IMG/VR virus record: IMGVR_UViG_3300033149_007571
Location: 20,822 to 84,821 of that record
From: a virus
Direction: 5' to 3' (one strand)
DNA length: 64,000 bases
The notes beneath the pieces are model-generated. The model made no database searches, had not been told where the DNA came from, and was given only the letters and a program-made list of their open reading frames with translations. Made by a program: the position numbers and the translations under genes. Positions 32,494 through 40,508 of this stretch are shown piece by piece. Position 1 is the stretch's first letter, and each line of letters opens with the position of its first letter.

Positions 32494-33012
32494 ATGGCAA
32501 ACGAGCAATCAGGTGTACGGGATATGGGAAGTGAGTTCCTGTTTGTGGAAGCACTCAAATCCATTCAGGAGAACGAGCAGAGGGGATGGCTTGGCGATAA
32601 ATACGTTGTCGAATCGATCTTACGGAATGCTTTGTTCCAAGTGCTTGATGGGCTTCCCCAACTAGCCGAGAAGGGTATGAAGGTAAGTGACTTCGCTTAC
32701 AGGGTTGGAGCGAGGGAGATGAGAGTATTTCTGAGAGAGAACTCTCAAGGGCATAAGGGTGTGAGGGGGTGGAATGTACCAGGAGGTGTTGATGTTTTTG
32801 CTGCTAAATGGGTAGGCGTTGATGCCGATCGTCCTATCGAAAGGCTGATCGGAGTGTTCCTGGAGATGGTGAGTGAGGCTTTGGAAATTGAGAATCAAGC
32901 CCAAAACGGCGAGTCGGCAGAGCAATGGATGTGGCAAGTTGATGAGTTGTTGGAAAGATATGCTTTCATTTTAATTGGGATCTCTCCGGCAGATCAGGTT
33001 GTTTTGCTATGA
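32494..33012 (+). CDS. Unknown protein downstream of the effector gene
   Basis: A 172-residue protein with GGAGAGCG before ATG 32494. Mixed helices with an acidic C-terminus (EMVSEALEIENQAQNGES). No motif. It starts nine bases after the ADP-ribosyltransferase gene, so a self-protection or chaperone role is conceivable, but position is the only argument. It overlaps the SEC-C gene by four bases. Confidence 0.62.
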   Translation: MANEQSGVRDMGSEFLFVEALKSIQENEQRGWLGDKYVVESILRNALFQVLDGLPQLAEKGMKVSDFAYRVGAREMRVFLRENSQGHKGVRGWNVPGGVDVFAAKWVGVDADRPIERLIGVFLEMVSEALEIENQAQNGESAEQWMWQVDELLERYAFILIGISPADQVVLL

Positions 33013-33212
33013 TTGACGAGATTGACAGTATCTTCTCTAAGGAGAGGGATCGGGTAATCCGATCGGTTTTGCAGAGTAAAGCTAAGCGCAACAAGCCGTG
33101 TCCTTGTGGGTCTGGTATGAAGTTCAAACATTGTTGTTTGAGAAAGATTCGAGATGAGCAGAACCAACGGACGAGGAGATCTCCGTCACGGGGATCGTCT
33201 ATTACCAAGTAG
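33009..33212 (+). CDS. SEC-C zinc-motif protein
   Basis: A 67-residue protein. After a helical N-terminus, residues 27-44 contain NKPCPCGSGMKFKHCC, the SEC-C zinc-binding motif known from the SecA C-terminus and many small adaptor proteins, followed by a basic tail. The motif binds zinc and often tethers a protein to a partner such as SecB or the ribosome. Here it is free-standing. ATGA overlap with the upstream gene suggests co-translation. Confidence 0.8.
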   Translation: MIDEIDSIFSKERDRVIRSVLQSKAKRNKPCPCGSGMKFKHCCLRKIRDEQNQRTRRSPSRGSSITK

Positions 33213-33489
33213 CAAGGAAGTGAGATCATTGTTGGTGGAGATGCAACCGAGGTTTCTCGCCATTTGCGAATTGTATGGAAGAGCCTTTGGCGGGCAACCT
33301 CTGCAGATACCGAAAGATCTTGAACCTCACTTTATTCGATGGAGGCAGGTAACCGTTCGCCATCGTGGTGGAGACATACGAAATACCGAGTCCGAGTGGA
33401 AATCAATGAAGTTAATCGCTCAGTGGATTATCGATGTCAATTGCAAACTGAGAGGTCAAAGGCCGAAGAAGCTCATTTGGACGGAGTAA
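33154..33489 (+). CDS. Unknown basic protein
   Basis: A 111-residue protein from ATG 33154, overlapping the SEC-C gene by 59 bases. A later start at 33241, which has GGTGGAG upstream, would avoid the overlap and remove a basic, shadow-like N-terminus. The remaining part (MQPRFLAICELYGRAFGGQP, then WKSMKLIAQWIIDVNC) looks globular and helical. No family recognised. The start is uncertain. Confidence 0.55.
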   Translation: MSRTNGRGDLRHGDRLLPSSKEVRSLLVEMQPRFLAICELYGRAFGGQPLQIPKDLEPHFIRWRQVTVRHRGGDIRNTESEWKSMKLIAQWIIDVNCKLRGQRPKKLIWTE

Positions 33490-33505
33490 TAGGAGGTTTG
33501 GTTTT

Positions 33506-33739
33506 ATGTGGACGAAGATGCCGAAGATTGCTAACATACAATGTCATCGTCTTCGATTCGAGAAGGGTGACAAAATCATCGTTCGTGTGTATGGAGAGTT
33601 AAGCCAAGAACAGAAGCACAAATTAAGGGATTCCGTGCAGAAGTGGGCTGGAGACGTCGAAGTGCTAATTGTGGATACACGGAAGTTTGATATAGAGGTG
33701 GAAAAAGCATGCCAGAAAACCAAGTTATTCGTGCCTTGA
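33506..33739 (+). CDS. Small unknown protein
   Basis: A 77-residue alpha/beta protein (CHRLRFEKGDKIIVRVYGEL, then KWAGDVEVLIVDTRKFDIEV) preceded by GGAGG at about ten bases. The strand-helix-strand pattern is compact and plausible, but there is no catalytic motif. It overlaps the next gene by 31 bases. Confidence 0.6.
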   Translation: MWTKMPKIANIQCHRLRFEKGDKIIVRVYGELSQEQKHKLRDSVQKWAGDVEVLIVDTRKFDIEVEKACQKTKLFVP

Positions 33740-33972
33740 AGCACAACGACGAATCACTAAAGGAGTTCCTTGCGGCTCTCCAGGACTTCAATCAAATGTT
33801 CTGCGATGCTATAGCTGATGGCATTGATTTTACAATTAAATTGGAAGTGCGTGGAAACGTTGGAGAGATGTTACATGCTCGGGTCTATACGGACCGATGG
33901 AGAAGACCGAATGGGGTGGAGAGGAAGATTGAGCAGAAACAGCGGAGATTAAAACTTTCCAATGTTTCTTAA
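33709..33972 (+). CDS. Small unknown protein ending the effector operon
   Basis: An 87-residue protein (MPENQVIRALKHNDESLKEF), helical then beta and basic at the C-terminus. It pairs with the preceding gene by overlap; GGTGGAAAAAG precedes its ATG. The transcription unit ends here: a promoter and a strong hairpin terminator follow directly. Function unknown. Confidence 0.6.
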   Translation: MPENQVIRALKHNDESLKEFLAALQDFNQMFCDAIADGIDFTIKLEVRGNVGEMLHARVYTDRWRRPNGVERKIEQKQRRLKLSNVS

Positions 33973-33979
33973 ATTCCCC

Positions 33980-34008
33980 TTGTCGGGAACGGGGGAATCC
34001 CTTATAAT
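33980..34008 (+). promoter_or_regulatory. Candidate sigma70-type promoter
   Basis: TTGTCG (33980-33985), a 17-base spacer and a perfect TATAAT (34003-34008) lie in the only sizeable gap of the head module. The expected start near 34015 is less than 50 bases before a strong terminator hairpin, so the default transcript would be about 90-95 nucleotides. Confidence 0.62.
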
Positions 34009-34059
34009 TCGGAAGATTGAAAAGAAGTAAACGTCCAGGCGTTCTGAAATAGCAGGAGC

Positions 34060-34108
34060 CGCGGCGTACTAACCCCTCAGAGCAGGGTTCGTACCCCGCG
34101 GTTTTTTA
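34060..34108 (+). terminator. Long hairpin terminator upstream of the serine-rich protein gene
   Basis: CCGCGGCGTAC...AACCC pairs with GGGTT...GTACCCCGCGG over about 16 base pairs (34060-34102) with one C-C mismatch and a bulged base, and T6 follows at 34103-34108. The 3' arm looks superficially like a tRNA T-arm, but the loop lacks the conserved A and no other tRNA part is present. It lies between a promoter-like site and the next gene, so it may attenuate transcription as well as end the previous unit. Confidence 0.85.
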
Positions 34109-34124
34109 TATGGGAGAAGACGAG

Positions 34125-34769
34125 ATGAGAGTAGCTTTTGGTTTAGGAGCGGCGACGGGTTTGGCAAGCCGGGTTTTGACGATCACCCGGATGCCTAGAG
34201 CCGGTGACGTGCTTCCAATTGCCCCTCAGTACAATGCCAACGTGGGGGCTGCGGCAACCACGGCCGTGGTTACAGGACTCCCTGAAAACACGATGTGGCA
34301 GGCACGACTTCGAGACACACTTACTGACGGGACAGTGAATTCGCCAGATAGTGTTTTGAATTTCCACACGGGAACAAATTTCTTTCCCGGTCCTGCTGAC
34401 AACGAAACGGGACGGTTACGGATTCTCTGGATGGAAGACGAATCGAGTTCGAGTAGCTCTTCGAGTGTGTCGAGCGAAAGTAGTTCTTCGTGGTCGAGCC
34501 ATTCGTCTTCGTCAAGCTCGAGCAGCAGTTCTTCGGTGACATCGAGTTCTAGTAGTTCTTCGGTGACATCGAGTTCTAGTAGTTCTTCGGTGACATCGAG
34601 TTCTAGTAGTTCTTCGGTGACATCGAGTTCTAGTAGTCCTTCGAGTGCTTCTAGCACGTCGAGTTCATCGGAATCGTCGAGTAGCCCTTCGAGCTCGCAA
34701 AGCTCGATGTCGAGTGCCTCCAGTACGTCGAGCAGTTCCGTAAGTAGTTCGTCTTGGTCGTCTGCGTGA
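34125..34769 (+). CDS. Structural protein with poly-serine C-terminal tail
   Basis: The start at 34125 has GGAG eight bases upstream; the ATG at 34110 touches the terminator. The 214-residue product has a compact N-terminal domain (residues 1-102) ending in an acidic turn (WMEDE) and then an uninterrupted tail of about 107 residues made of Ser with scattered Val-Thr, Trp, Glu and Pro. A related tail with the same acidic junction and a Trp-containing end occurs on the 41021 protein. Such tails are plausible O-glycosylation platforms for the enzymes at 50.9-61 kb. Head decoration is likely from position between effectors and protease. Confidence 0.76.
   Translation: MRVAFGLGAATGLASRVLTITRMPRAGDVLPIAPQYNANVGAAATTAVVTGLPENTMWQARLRDTLTDGTVNSPDSVLNFHTGTNFFPGPADNETGRLRILWMEDESSSSSSSSVSSESSSSWSSHSSSSSSSSSSSVTSSSSSSSVTSSSSSSSVTSSSSSSSVTSSSSSPSSASSTSSSSESSSSPSSSQSSMSSASSTSSSSVSSSSWSSA
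34527..34634 (+). repeat. Four perfect 27-bp tandem repeats encoding SSSSSSSVT-type units
   Basis: The unit AGTTCTTCGGTGACATCGAG plus TTCTAGT is repeated four times without mismatch (34527, 34554, 34581, 34608). Perfect identity implies recent expansion or active copy-number variation in the serine tail. Confidence 0.93.
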
Positions 34770-35233
34770 TGGGAAGACTTGTAGACAGATGGAATAGGCA
34801 CGTTAGAATGCCACGACCTAATGTGCCTGACACGGTTACTTTGGAAGATGAGATATTACTTTTGAACCCTGGACGAAGCATAGGGAGGAAAGTGATGACG
34901 GCGACGTCTGTAACAATGAATCGGCATGCCATTGTGGACCTGGCCCTCTTCGGTCCCGCCGATAAGATAGAGGCCGTGTTTCGACAGTTATATCCGACAA
35001 TGAAAAAGCTGAGGTTGCTCCGATTTGTGGATAAGGCCCAAGCATTCGTGGAGCCGCCTGACGGCTTGGGGTCTTGGCCCCAACTCCATGATACGATGAG
35101 ATGGTTGGACAGCCTAACGCGAAACGCGGAGCATAAGGATGACCGTTTGTTTCTTCTTCGGTTGTACAAAACACTTTTGTCTCGGGTTCGTCCCGAAGTA
35201 ATTGAAGACCTACAGAAAGGCGGAGGCCACTAA
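34769..35233 (+). CDS. Unknown protein before the prohead protease
   Basis: A 154-residue protein from ATG 34769, which overlaps the preceding stop (TGATG). The N-terminus is basic (MGRLVDRWNRHVRMPRP), the middle has mixed strands and helices (AIVDLALFGPADKIEAVF), and the C-terminus is charged. It is TAATG-coupled to the next gene. A head-completion or decoration role is suggested only by its neighbours. Confidence 0.65.
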   Translation: MGRLVDRWNRHVRMPRPNVPDTVTLEDEILLLNPGRSIGRKVMTATSVTMNRHAIVDLALFGPADKIEAVFRQLYPTMKKLRLLRFVDKAQAFVEPPDGLGSWPQLHDTMRWLDSLTRNAEHKDDRLFLLRLYKTLLSRVRPEVIEDLQKGGGH

Positions 35234-35535
35234 TGCCTTTTCTCAGCTACGAGCGGTTGCTGCTAGCTGGTGGTGGGGTGGTTCATACAGGAGCCGCCTT
35301 AACGTTTCCTAGCCCCTGCCAACGGGTGATGATCCAAGCAGATGGCGGAGACATCCGATACACATTGGATGGAAGCAATCCGAATGGGGTGCCAGGACGT
35401 GGAATGATTCTCTATAATGGAGAAGCTCCAGTGTGGTTTGAACGGGAAGATTTGGTTAATTTTCGGTTTTGTCGTTCAGTACCAGCAACCGCGACGTATT
35501 TGAACGTTCATTACTATGCTCCGAGGGATGTGTGA
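35233..35535 (+). CDS. Small beta-rich structural protein
   Basis: A 100-residue protein coupled by TAATG upstream and TGATG downstream. The phrase RVMIQADGGDIRYTLDGSNPN is typical of small virion proteins with an Ig-like or chitobiase-type 'R-Y-T-x-D-G-S-x-P' turn. It has no enzymatic motif. Probably a capsid decoration or stabilisation protein. Confidence 0.68.
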   Translation: MPFLSYERLLLAGGGVVHTGAALTFPSPCQRVMIQADGGDIRYTLDGSNPNGVPGRGMILYNGEAPVWFEREDLVNFRFCRSVPATATYLNVHYYAPRDV

Positions 35536-37607
35536 TGTCTGATCAATCAATCCATGACGAACTATTGGCTCTCGTTCGATCTCGTGGTCAAACAAAGTTC
35601 AATCGTGGCATTTTGACTGCCGATCGATACGTGAAGACAATTCAAGATGCGATCGGAGTTCAATCTTGCTATCGACATATGTGTCGAACGGATGGAGGGG
35701 GTTGGGCATCGTTTGATGATGTAATGAAGAAAGCAGCAGGAACGTTGACTTTCAATGATCCTGATATGATTGTTTTGAAAAAGAGGGAAGAGGTTCGACT
35801 GCCCTCGAAAATAGAACGGCCGAAAAACACTTTGATGGTGTTTCGCCATGTTCTTACAACCAGTAAGAAGGATCGGGATGGTGATATCCTTCGGACGAAG
35901 GGAGCCAAAGTTGATCCGAAGATGTTGCTATTGTTCCAACACGTTCATACAATGCCCATTGGAAAGATGTTAGCGGTTGCTTCTCACACGAAAGATGAGT
36001 TGCAGCTTTATTCTTGCATCGTAGATATGAATGAGTTGAGTCATGACTGTGCTGTGATGATCGACAACGATATGGGTCGATTTTCGCACGGTTTCCGGGC
36101 ATTGGACTTCTTGGAGATCAAGGCGAGAGATCGGGAAGGGGTGGGTGGATTTGATGTCAAGTCGTTCGAGATCCTTGAGGAATCGCTCGTGTCGGTTCCT
36201 GCTAACCCCGATTCACAGACGCAGGAAGTCATCTTGTCATTAGTTGAGGGGGGTAAACTGACGAGCGGGTTGTTGAAAGACTATGGAGCAAGCATACGGA
36301 ACCAGCGCCCCATGTCAGTACCAGTTAACTTAGATGTCAAATTGCTAGTCAACGGTCAGGAGGTGAAAGGCAATGAGAACAAGTCCAGAGACGAAGAGAG
36401 AATCGGAGAAAACGGCTACGCCAGCACACCAAAAGAAGCCAATGATGTATTCGACGAAGAGCAAACAGGGGGAGAAGAAGCAGTTGAAGACAAGGAAGTA
36501 GTATTGGGAGAGAAGTATGGATTGGTGAGCAATCTGGACGACTCTTGGGAGGACATCGCTAGCCGTTTGGGTGATAAGGTACGGACGTTTCTGCTGGGGG
36601 CGGGTGTGCCTTTAGGGGATCGTGATTGGACTCTTATCATCGGCACTTATTCAGATCGTGTTGTAATAGCAATCGATAGACAAGGAACTTACGAGTATTG
36701 GCAAATCAATTGGAGGATGGAGGAAGGCGATCCTCAACTCCAAGGAGAGCCAAAGCAAGTAGACGTCGTCGTTTCATCAGAGGTTATCGAAAAAATGAAG
36801 GCCATCCGGGGCCAGACCAGTTATCAAGTAGAAGGACAAAAGCCTTACCCGAATGAGCATGCTATTCGTCTCAACGATCCAGATAAGTACAAGCGAATCC
36901 GTCGTCAGAATGATAAGTTTGGTCCAGGTATTCATGCCATTTTCGGTGTGACCGAGGATGGCAAAACTGAATTGCAATCTATCCGCTTCTCGGTAGATAA
37001 GTTTACAGCAGACGAAGCCCGAGAATGGTTGGAAGAGCATGATTACAAAACGAGCGGTTTTGAACCGGCGAAAGCCAAACCGAAGGAACAGGCTAAGAAG
37101 GAAGGCAAACAGCTTATCGACGACGATGTGTCGGGTGGCTTTGAGGCTACCCCTCCAAAGTTTGATAACGATGAGGAAGTGAAGAAGATGGTCTGTCCCG
37201 AATGCGATTATGTCGGTTTAGGAAAAGGAGGCAAGTGTCCTGAGTGCGGTGCCAAGCTCATTCCGAGGAAGGATTATACAATGGAAAAGCTCGGGCGTGT
37301 GTTGAGCAAAGCGAATGAAGCTAAAATCCAGGATGCTATTGAAGACTTGGCTGAAATAAGTAAAATGGACATACCACGGAGTTGCAAAGCTCTTGTGGCA
37401 TCCGCGCGTAGAAAGCTAACCGATGTGCTTGCATCTTTGGGAACCGAGCAGAGGGTCGAGAAAACTTCTGTAAGAGAAGCAATGGCCATTGTTCTTGCCA
37501 AGGGTGGACGCAACGAGATTCTAGTGTTGAGGACGCTATTGGATGTACTGGAGGCTTGTCAAAAGCAAGATGATGTTGTCAAACAGTACGAAAGTTTGTT
37601 GACGTAA
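35535..37607 (+). CDS. Prohead protease with long C-terminal extension, capsid-like peptide and zinc ribbon
   Basis: A 690-residue protein. An N-terminal leader is followed by an HK97/S78-type protease core (about 90-230): FRHVLTTSKKDRDGD, His136 in LLFQHVHTMPIG and Ser184 in GRFSHGFRALDF, then EESLVSVPANP. A scaffold-like middle is followed by a domain with GPGIHAIFGVTEDGKTE. At about 525-545, QLIDDDVSGGFEATP and nearby residues closely match the capsid protein at its own 243-258. A zinc ribbon (CPECDYVG...CPECGAK) and helices end the chain. So protease, scaffold and a capsid-mimicking peptide are fused. About three times the length of a simple prohead protease. Confidence 0.84.
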   Translation: MSDQSIHDELLALVRSRGQTKFNRGILTADRYVKTIQDAIGVQSCYRHMCRTDGGGWASFDDVMKKAAGTLTFNDPDMIVLKKREEVRLPSKIERPKNTLMVFRHVLTTSKKDRDGDILRTKGAKVDPKMLLLFQHVHTMPIGKMLAVASHTKDELQLYSCIVDMNELSHDCAVMIDNDMGRFSHGFRALDFLEIKARDREGVGGFDVKSFEILEESLVSVPANPDSQTQEVILSLVEGGKLTSGLLKDYGASIRNQRPMSVPVNLDVKLLVNGQEVKGNENKSRDEERIGENGYASTPKEANDVFDEEQTGGEEAVEDKEVVLGEKYGLVSNLDDSWEDIASRLGDKVRTFLLGAGVPLGDRDWTLIIGTYSDRVVIAIDRQGTYEYWQINWRMEEGDPQLQGEPKQVDVVVSSEVIEKMKAIRGQTSYQVEGQKPYPNEHAIRLNDPDKYKRIRRQNDKFGPGIHAIFGVTEDGKTELQSIRFSVDKFTADEAREWLEEHDYKTSGFEPAKAKPKEQAKKEGKQLIDDDVSGGFEATPPKFDNDEEVKKMVCPECDYVGLGKGGKCPECGAKLIPRKDYTMEKLGRVLSKANEAKIQDAIEDLAEISKMDIPRSCKALVASARRKLTDVLASLGTEQRVEKTSVREAMAIVLAKGGRNEILVLRTLLDVLEACQKQDDVVKQYESLLT

Positions 37608-37614
37608 TAGAAAA

Positions 37615-37632
37615 TCCTCCTATGTAGGAGAG
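37615..37632 (+). promoter_or_regulatory. Short hairpin covering the capsid Shine-Dalgarno
   Basis: CTCCTA (37617-37622) is complementary to TAGGAG (37625-37630), with only two bases between; with a larger loop the stem is CTCC/GGAG. TAGGAG is the ribosome-binding site of the capsid gene (ATG 37639). The stem is too weak to block strongly but could tune initiation. Confidence 0.3.
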
Positions 37633-37638
37633 AATCGA

Positions 37639-39243
37639 ATGTTTGAGTTGACGAAGGCTTTACGGGATTGGCTTATAGCTAATCAAGACATCTCAGAGGA
37701 TTCCTCTGAGGAAGAGTTCCGTATGGAGGCCGGAATGGCGTTGGTAGATGGATCGCTTACAAGAGAGAAATTCATTGAGCTAACGACTCCTCCGAAGGCA
37801 ACGGAAGCTAATGAATTCAGTAAGAAGCTGGATGTAATGACTGCCAGCCTTGACAGCTTGGCTAAGGTTTTGACTGGGAAGAAAGAGGGGTTGGAGACTG
37901 AGAAGAAAGTTGATCTTGGCAATGGAAACAAGGATGAGGAGTTGGAGGATATGTCCAGGGTCATTGCTGATCAAGGAGGGACACCAAGCGAGTCTGAAAC
38001 TACCAAAGCTCGGGTGAAGACGGTTGATGAGATCTTCAATACAACCAAGTCGGCGGTTGTCTATCCTTCCTCGACGAGAGGGGGGAAGCCCCATTCGTTT
38101 GCAGGACAGCCTGTAGTGTATCAGCAAAGACCGATGGACACGCCGAGTGAATTGGACAAGGCTTGTGCAGGAGCGTGGGCCAAGCTCCACTTGGCTTTGC
38201 AGCTTCCGCAAATTTGTGGACCTCCAAATCTGATTTGGGATCGTTTGCCCGAGATCGATAAGCAACTTCTTCACTATCTCTGTGAGAAGGGAATGTGGGA
38301 TGAGACGGAGAAGGACAATCAGTCTCGACCTCGGTTGGTCAAGGGTTATCGAGGAGGTATAAAGCAGTTGATCGACGATGTAAACTCGGGTGGCTTTGAG
38401 GCCGCTCCGATTGTATTCGACGATCAGGTGATCGAGACTCCTTTGCTTTATGGCGAGTTGTATCCGCTAGTCAATGAGGTGCCTCTGCCTCGCGGACGTC
38501 GGGTAGAAGCTGTATCGATCGGAACCGTCACTGGCGGTTGGGGTGGAATTGACGCAACGAACATCGCTTTGTTTAACACGGCAGGTTTTGTTGCTGCATT
38601 CGATACAACGATCTATCGATGGGAAGGAGCAGTGGTTATTGGGCTCGATTTCCTATCCGATACACCCATTGACTTCGGTTCAACAATTACTCGTCAGTAT
38701 GGTGAAAGGTTGCTTGAGGACTTGGATGATGTTGTTGCTACAGGCAATGGCACTAACCAACCTCAAGGTATCATGAATGCTGCTGGAACTACTGCTGTTG
38801 CCTTTGGTGGGGCGACCACGCTCGGAGCCTATGAGACTTTGCTATTTGCCGTCCACAAGAGAGAACTCAAGAATCCGACGATAGATCGGACATTTGTGTT
38901 CTGTGGAACGGAAACTAGTTACAGTCGGGCAAGAGCGTTGAATGTGACCGCAGCCGACCAGAGAAGGTTGGGAGGAGGACACGCTGATCAAGGGGATTAC
39001 CGATCCTATCGTTGGATGGGTCGTCCCTACAAGATCAATGAATCGTTAGCAAATACGCAGATTTTTGCCGCAGTGCTTGGGAGATATCGCATGTATCGGA
39101 GGAAAGGTTTTACTGTGAGGACAAGCACTGAAGGTGCGACGCTAATTCGAGCTAATGAGATCCTGATCTCTGTTACGGCTCGCTACGGCGGTCAGCTCGA
39201 GAGAGGAGCTTGTGCTGGCGTAACCACCACGGCTCCTGCGTAG
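37639..39243 (+). CDS. Major capsid protein (HK97 fold)
   Basis: A 534-residue capsid protein. Residues 1-150 form a charged delta-like region (LTREKFIELTTPP, then KKLDVMTASLDSLAK). The folded part begins near residue 243 with QLIDDVNSGGFEAAP, the usual point after which the mature chain starts, followed by VIETPLLYGELYPLVNEVPL (N-arm and E-loop region) and the P- and A-domain strands (GTVTGGWGG, GNGTNQPQGIMN, RTFVFCGTETSY). The end (EILISVTARYGGQ) is typical. It is placed between the prohead protease and a terminator, so it can be made in excess. Mass loss after proteolysis would confirm the junction. Confidence 0.9.
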   Translation: MFELTKALRDWLIANQDISEDSSEEEFRMEAGMALVDGSLTREKFIELTTPPKATEANEFSKKLDVMTASLDSLAKVLTGKKEGLETEKKVDLGNGNKDEELEDMSRVIADQGGTPSESETTKARVKTVDEIFNTTKSAVVYPSSTRGGKPHSFAGQPVVYQQRPMDTPSELDKACAGAWAKLHLALQLPQICGPPNLIWDRLPEIDKQLLHYLCEKGMWDETEKDNQSRPRLVKGYRGGIKQLIDDVNSGGFEAAPIVFDDQVIETPLLYGELYPLVNEVPLPRGRRVEAVSIGTVTGGWGGIDATNIALFNTAGFVAAFDTTIYRWEGAVVIGLDFLSDTPIDFGSTITRQYGERLLEDLDDVVATGNGTNQPQGIMNAAGTTAVAFGGATTLGAYETLLFAVHKRELKNPTIDRTFVFCGTETSYSRARALNVTAADQRRLGGGHADQGDYRSYRWMGRPYKINESLANTQIFAAVLGRYRMYRRKGFTVRTSTEGATLIRANEILISVTARYGGQLERGACAGVTTTAPA

Positions 39244-39276
39244 CAGTTTCAAGGGTAGTTGTCTACCCCCTGGCAT

Positions 39277-39323
39277 CCCCTGTCCAATGCCTTCGGTTCT
39301 CCAGCATTGGACAGGGGTATTTA
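39277..39323 (+). terminator. Strong terminator after the capsid gene
   Basis: CCCCTGTCCAATGC (39277-39290) pairs perfectly with GCATTGGACAGGGG (39304-39317), a 14-bp stem with a 13-base loop, followed by TATTTAT. It separates the capsid unit from the neck and tail genes. Confidence 0.82.
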
Positions 39324-39372
39324 TCCCCTTCAATTTGGGAGAACCACAAACTAAAATGCTAGGGAGGAAAAG

Positions 39373-39999
39373 ATGAGTACTGTAACGAAGAAGATGGCAA
39401 CCTCGGTGATGCCTTTTGCTATTGAAGCAAAGACGCCAAGGAACCAAGACATTATAATCCAGTGCCTCGGTTGCAAGCGATTGAGAGGTGCTGTGAGAGC
39501 ATCAATGGAGGCATTCGATCGTCAGTGGCAGGACCAAGATGACGACGAAAGTGCAACTCGTCCAGTATCGGCAAACCTGATCGATGGCATCGGCGAATTG
39601 CCAGGTCAGGTTCTCTATGTGGACCCCGCTGAATTGACTTGGAAAATTCGAGATCCACTATGGGGAGAGGATTCTAAATTGGAACGGATTCGCAAGGCAA
39701 TGAGGAGGGCTCTTGGTCTTGCTGTGATCGATCAGAAACTTCAAGGAATGAAGCCTGAAGATGGAACACTCGATGTAGACACTATGAAGACTCTCTGTTT
39801 GGAGTTGTTGTCTTTTATTGAAGCTGGTGAGGCTCGAGTGGTTAAGGGGATCAAACCCTCGAAGGAGGATATCGATGAGTTGCCCGGCCGGTATCTTTTG
39901 AATTGGTCGAACCGAAACAAGTGGAGGCAGCCGAAGTATGCCGACCAGTATGATGAGTGGGAGCGGGATATGAACAAACTCAGCCGATCAGATGGGTGA
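39373..39999 (+). CDS. Neck-region unknown protein
   Basis: A 208-residue protein with GGGAGG before ATG 39373. Early strand IIIQCLGCKRLRGAVRAS, a Pro-rich middle (DELPGRYLLNW, and an earlier IGELPGQVLYVDP), and a charged helical end. It is coupled to the HK97-gp10-like gene by a 1-base overlap (TGATG). Its place right after the capsid terminator and before tail-completion genes suggests a connector component, without a recognised family. Confidence 0.65.
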   Translation: MSTVTKKMATSVMPFAIEAKTPRNQDIIIQCLGCKRLRGAVRASMEAFDRQWQDQDDDESATRPVSANLIDGIGELPGQVLYVDPAELTWKIRDPLWGEDSKLERIRKAMRRALGLAVIDQKLQGMKPEDGTLDVDTMKTLCLELLSFIEAGEARVVKGIKPSKEDIDELPGRYLLNWSNRNKWRQPKYADQYDEWERDMNKLSRSDG

Positions 40000-40508
40000 T
40001 GGCTTTACCAACGACTTTCCCTCAACCTTCGCTTGTTGCTGGCGGGAAGATACCAACCCCGGTTGCCGAGGTGTTGGCGGCTCGCGGAAGGAGAGCTGAG
40101 GCTGCTACCCATACTGAAGTTAGGATAAAATGGTTTATCGAGGAGGTAAGCAATAAGATTGCTATGACAATGAGACAACGGATGGACATTGTCACTCATA
40201 TATTGAAGGATCGAGTGGTAAGGAACATTTCGGTGCCCGTTGTCAAAGGGACCGGTCCTCGGGGAGGTCGGGTGGCATTAGGAAGAAGTTTACCAGGCGA
40301 GTATCCTCGTGCCGATACGAAGCAATTGATGAGAACCATATTCAAAGAGGTGCGAGAAGTTGTTCCAGGAGCATATGAAGGTTATGTTGGGACACCTCTT
40401 GACTATGGTTTAATTTTGGAAACGCGAATGGGACGCAAGTTCCTTCTTGCATCACTATATGAGTCGTTTAATGACATCAAGCGCATATTGTCAGGGCCTA
40501 TTGAATGA
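39999..40508 (+). CDS. HK97 gp10-like neck/tail completion protein
   Basis: A 169-residue protein from ATG 39999. It shows the family pattern: a helical N-terminus, a Gly/Arg-rich loop (GTGPRGGRVALGRSLPGEYP, with Ser-x-Pro-Gly-x-x-Pro), then GTPLDYGLILETRMGRKF and a C-terminal helix (ASLYESFNDIKRI). This family joins the head connector to the tail. It overlaps the tail terminator gene by four bases. Confidence 0.75.
   Translation: MALPTTFPQPSLVAGGKIPTPVAEVLAARGRRAEAATHTEVRIKWFIEEVSNKIAMTMRQRMDIVTHILKDRVVRNISVPVVKGTGPRGGRVALGRSLPGEYPRADTKQLMRTIFKEVREVVPGAYEGYVGTPLDYGLILETRMGRKFLLASLYESFNDIKRILSGPIE

Noticed and set aside
34060-34102. tRNA-like 3' half (GGTTCGTACCCC before a CCGCGG end)
   Set aside because: The loop lacks the conserved A of a T-loop, no anticodon or D-arm is present, and the whole segment folds as one hairpin followed by T6, so it is a terminator.
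34527-34634. CRISPR-like array
   Set aside because: The 27-bp repeats are directly adjacent with no spacers and lie inside a coding frame.
34226-34801. Minus-strand frame of Leu-Glu-Leu-Asp repeats opposite the serine tail
   Set aside because: It is the antisense image of tandem serine codons; nothing else supports transcription from that strand.
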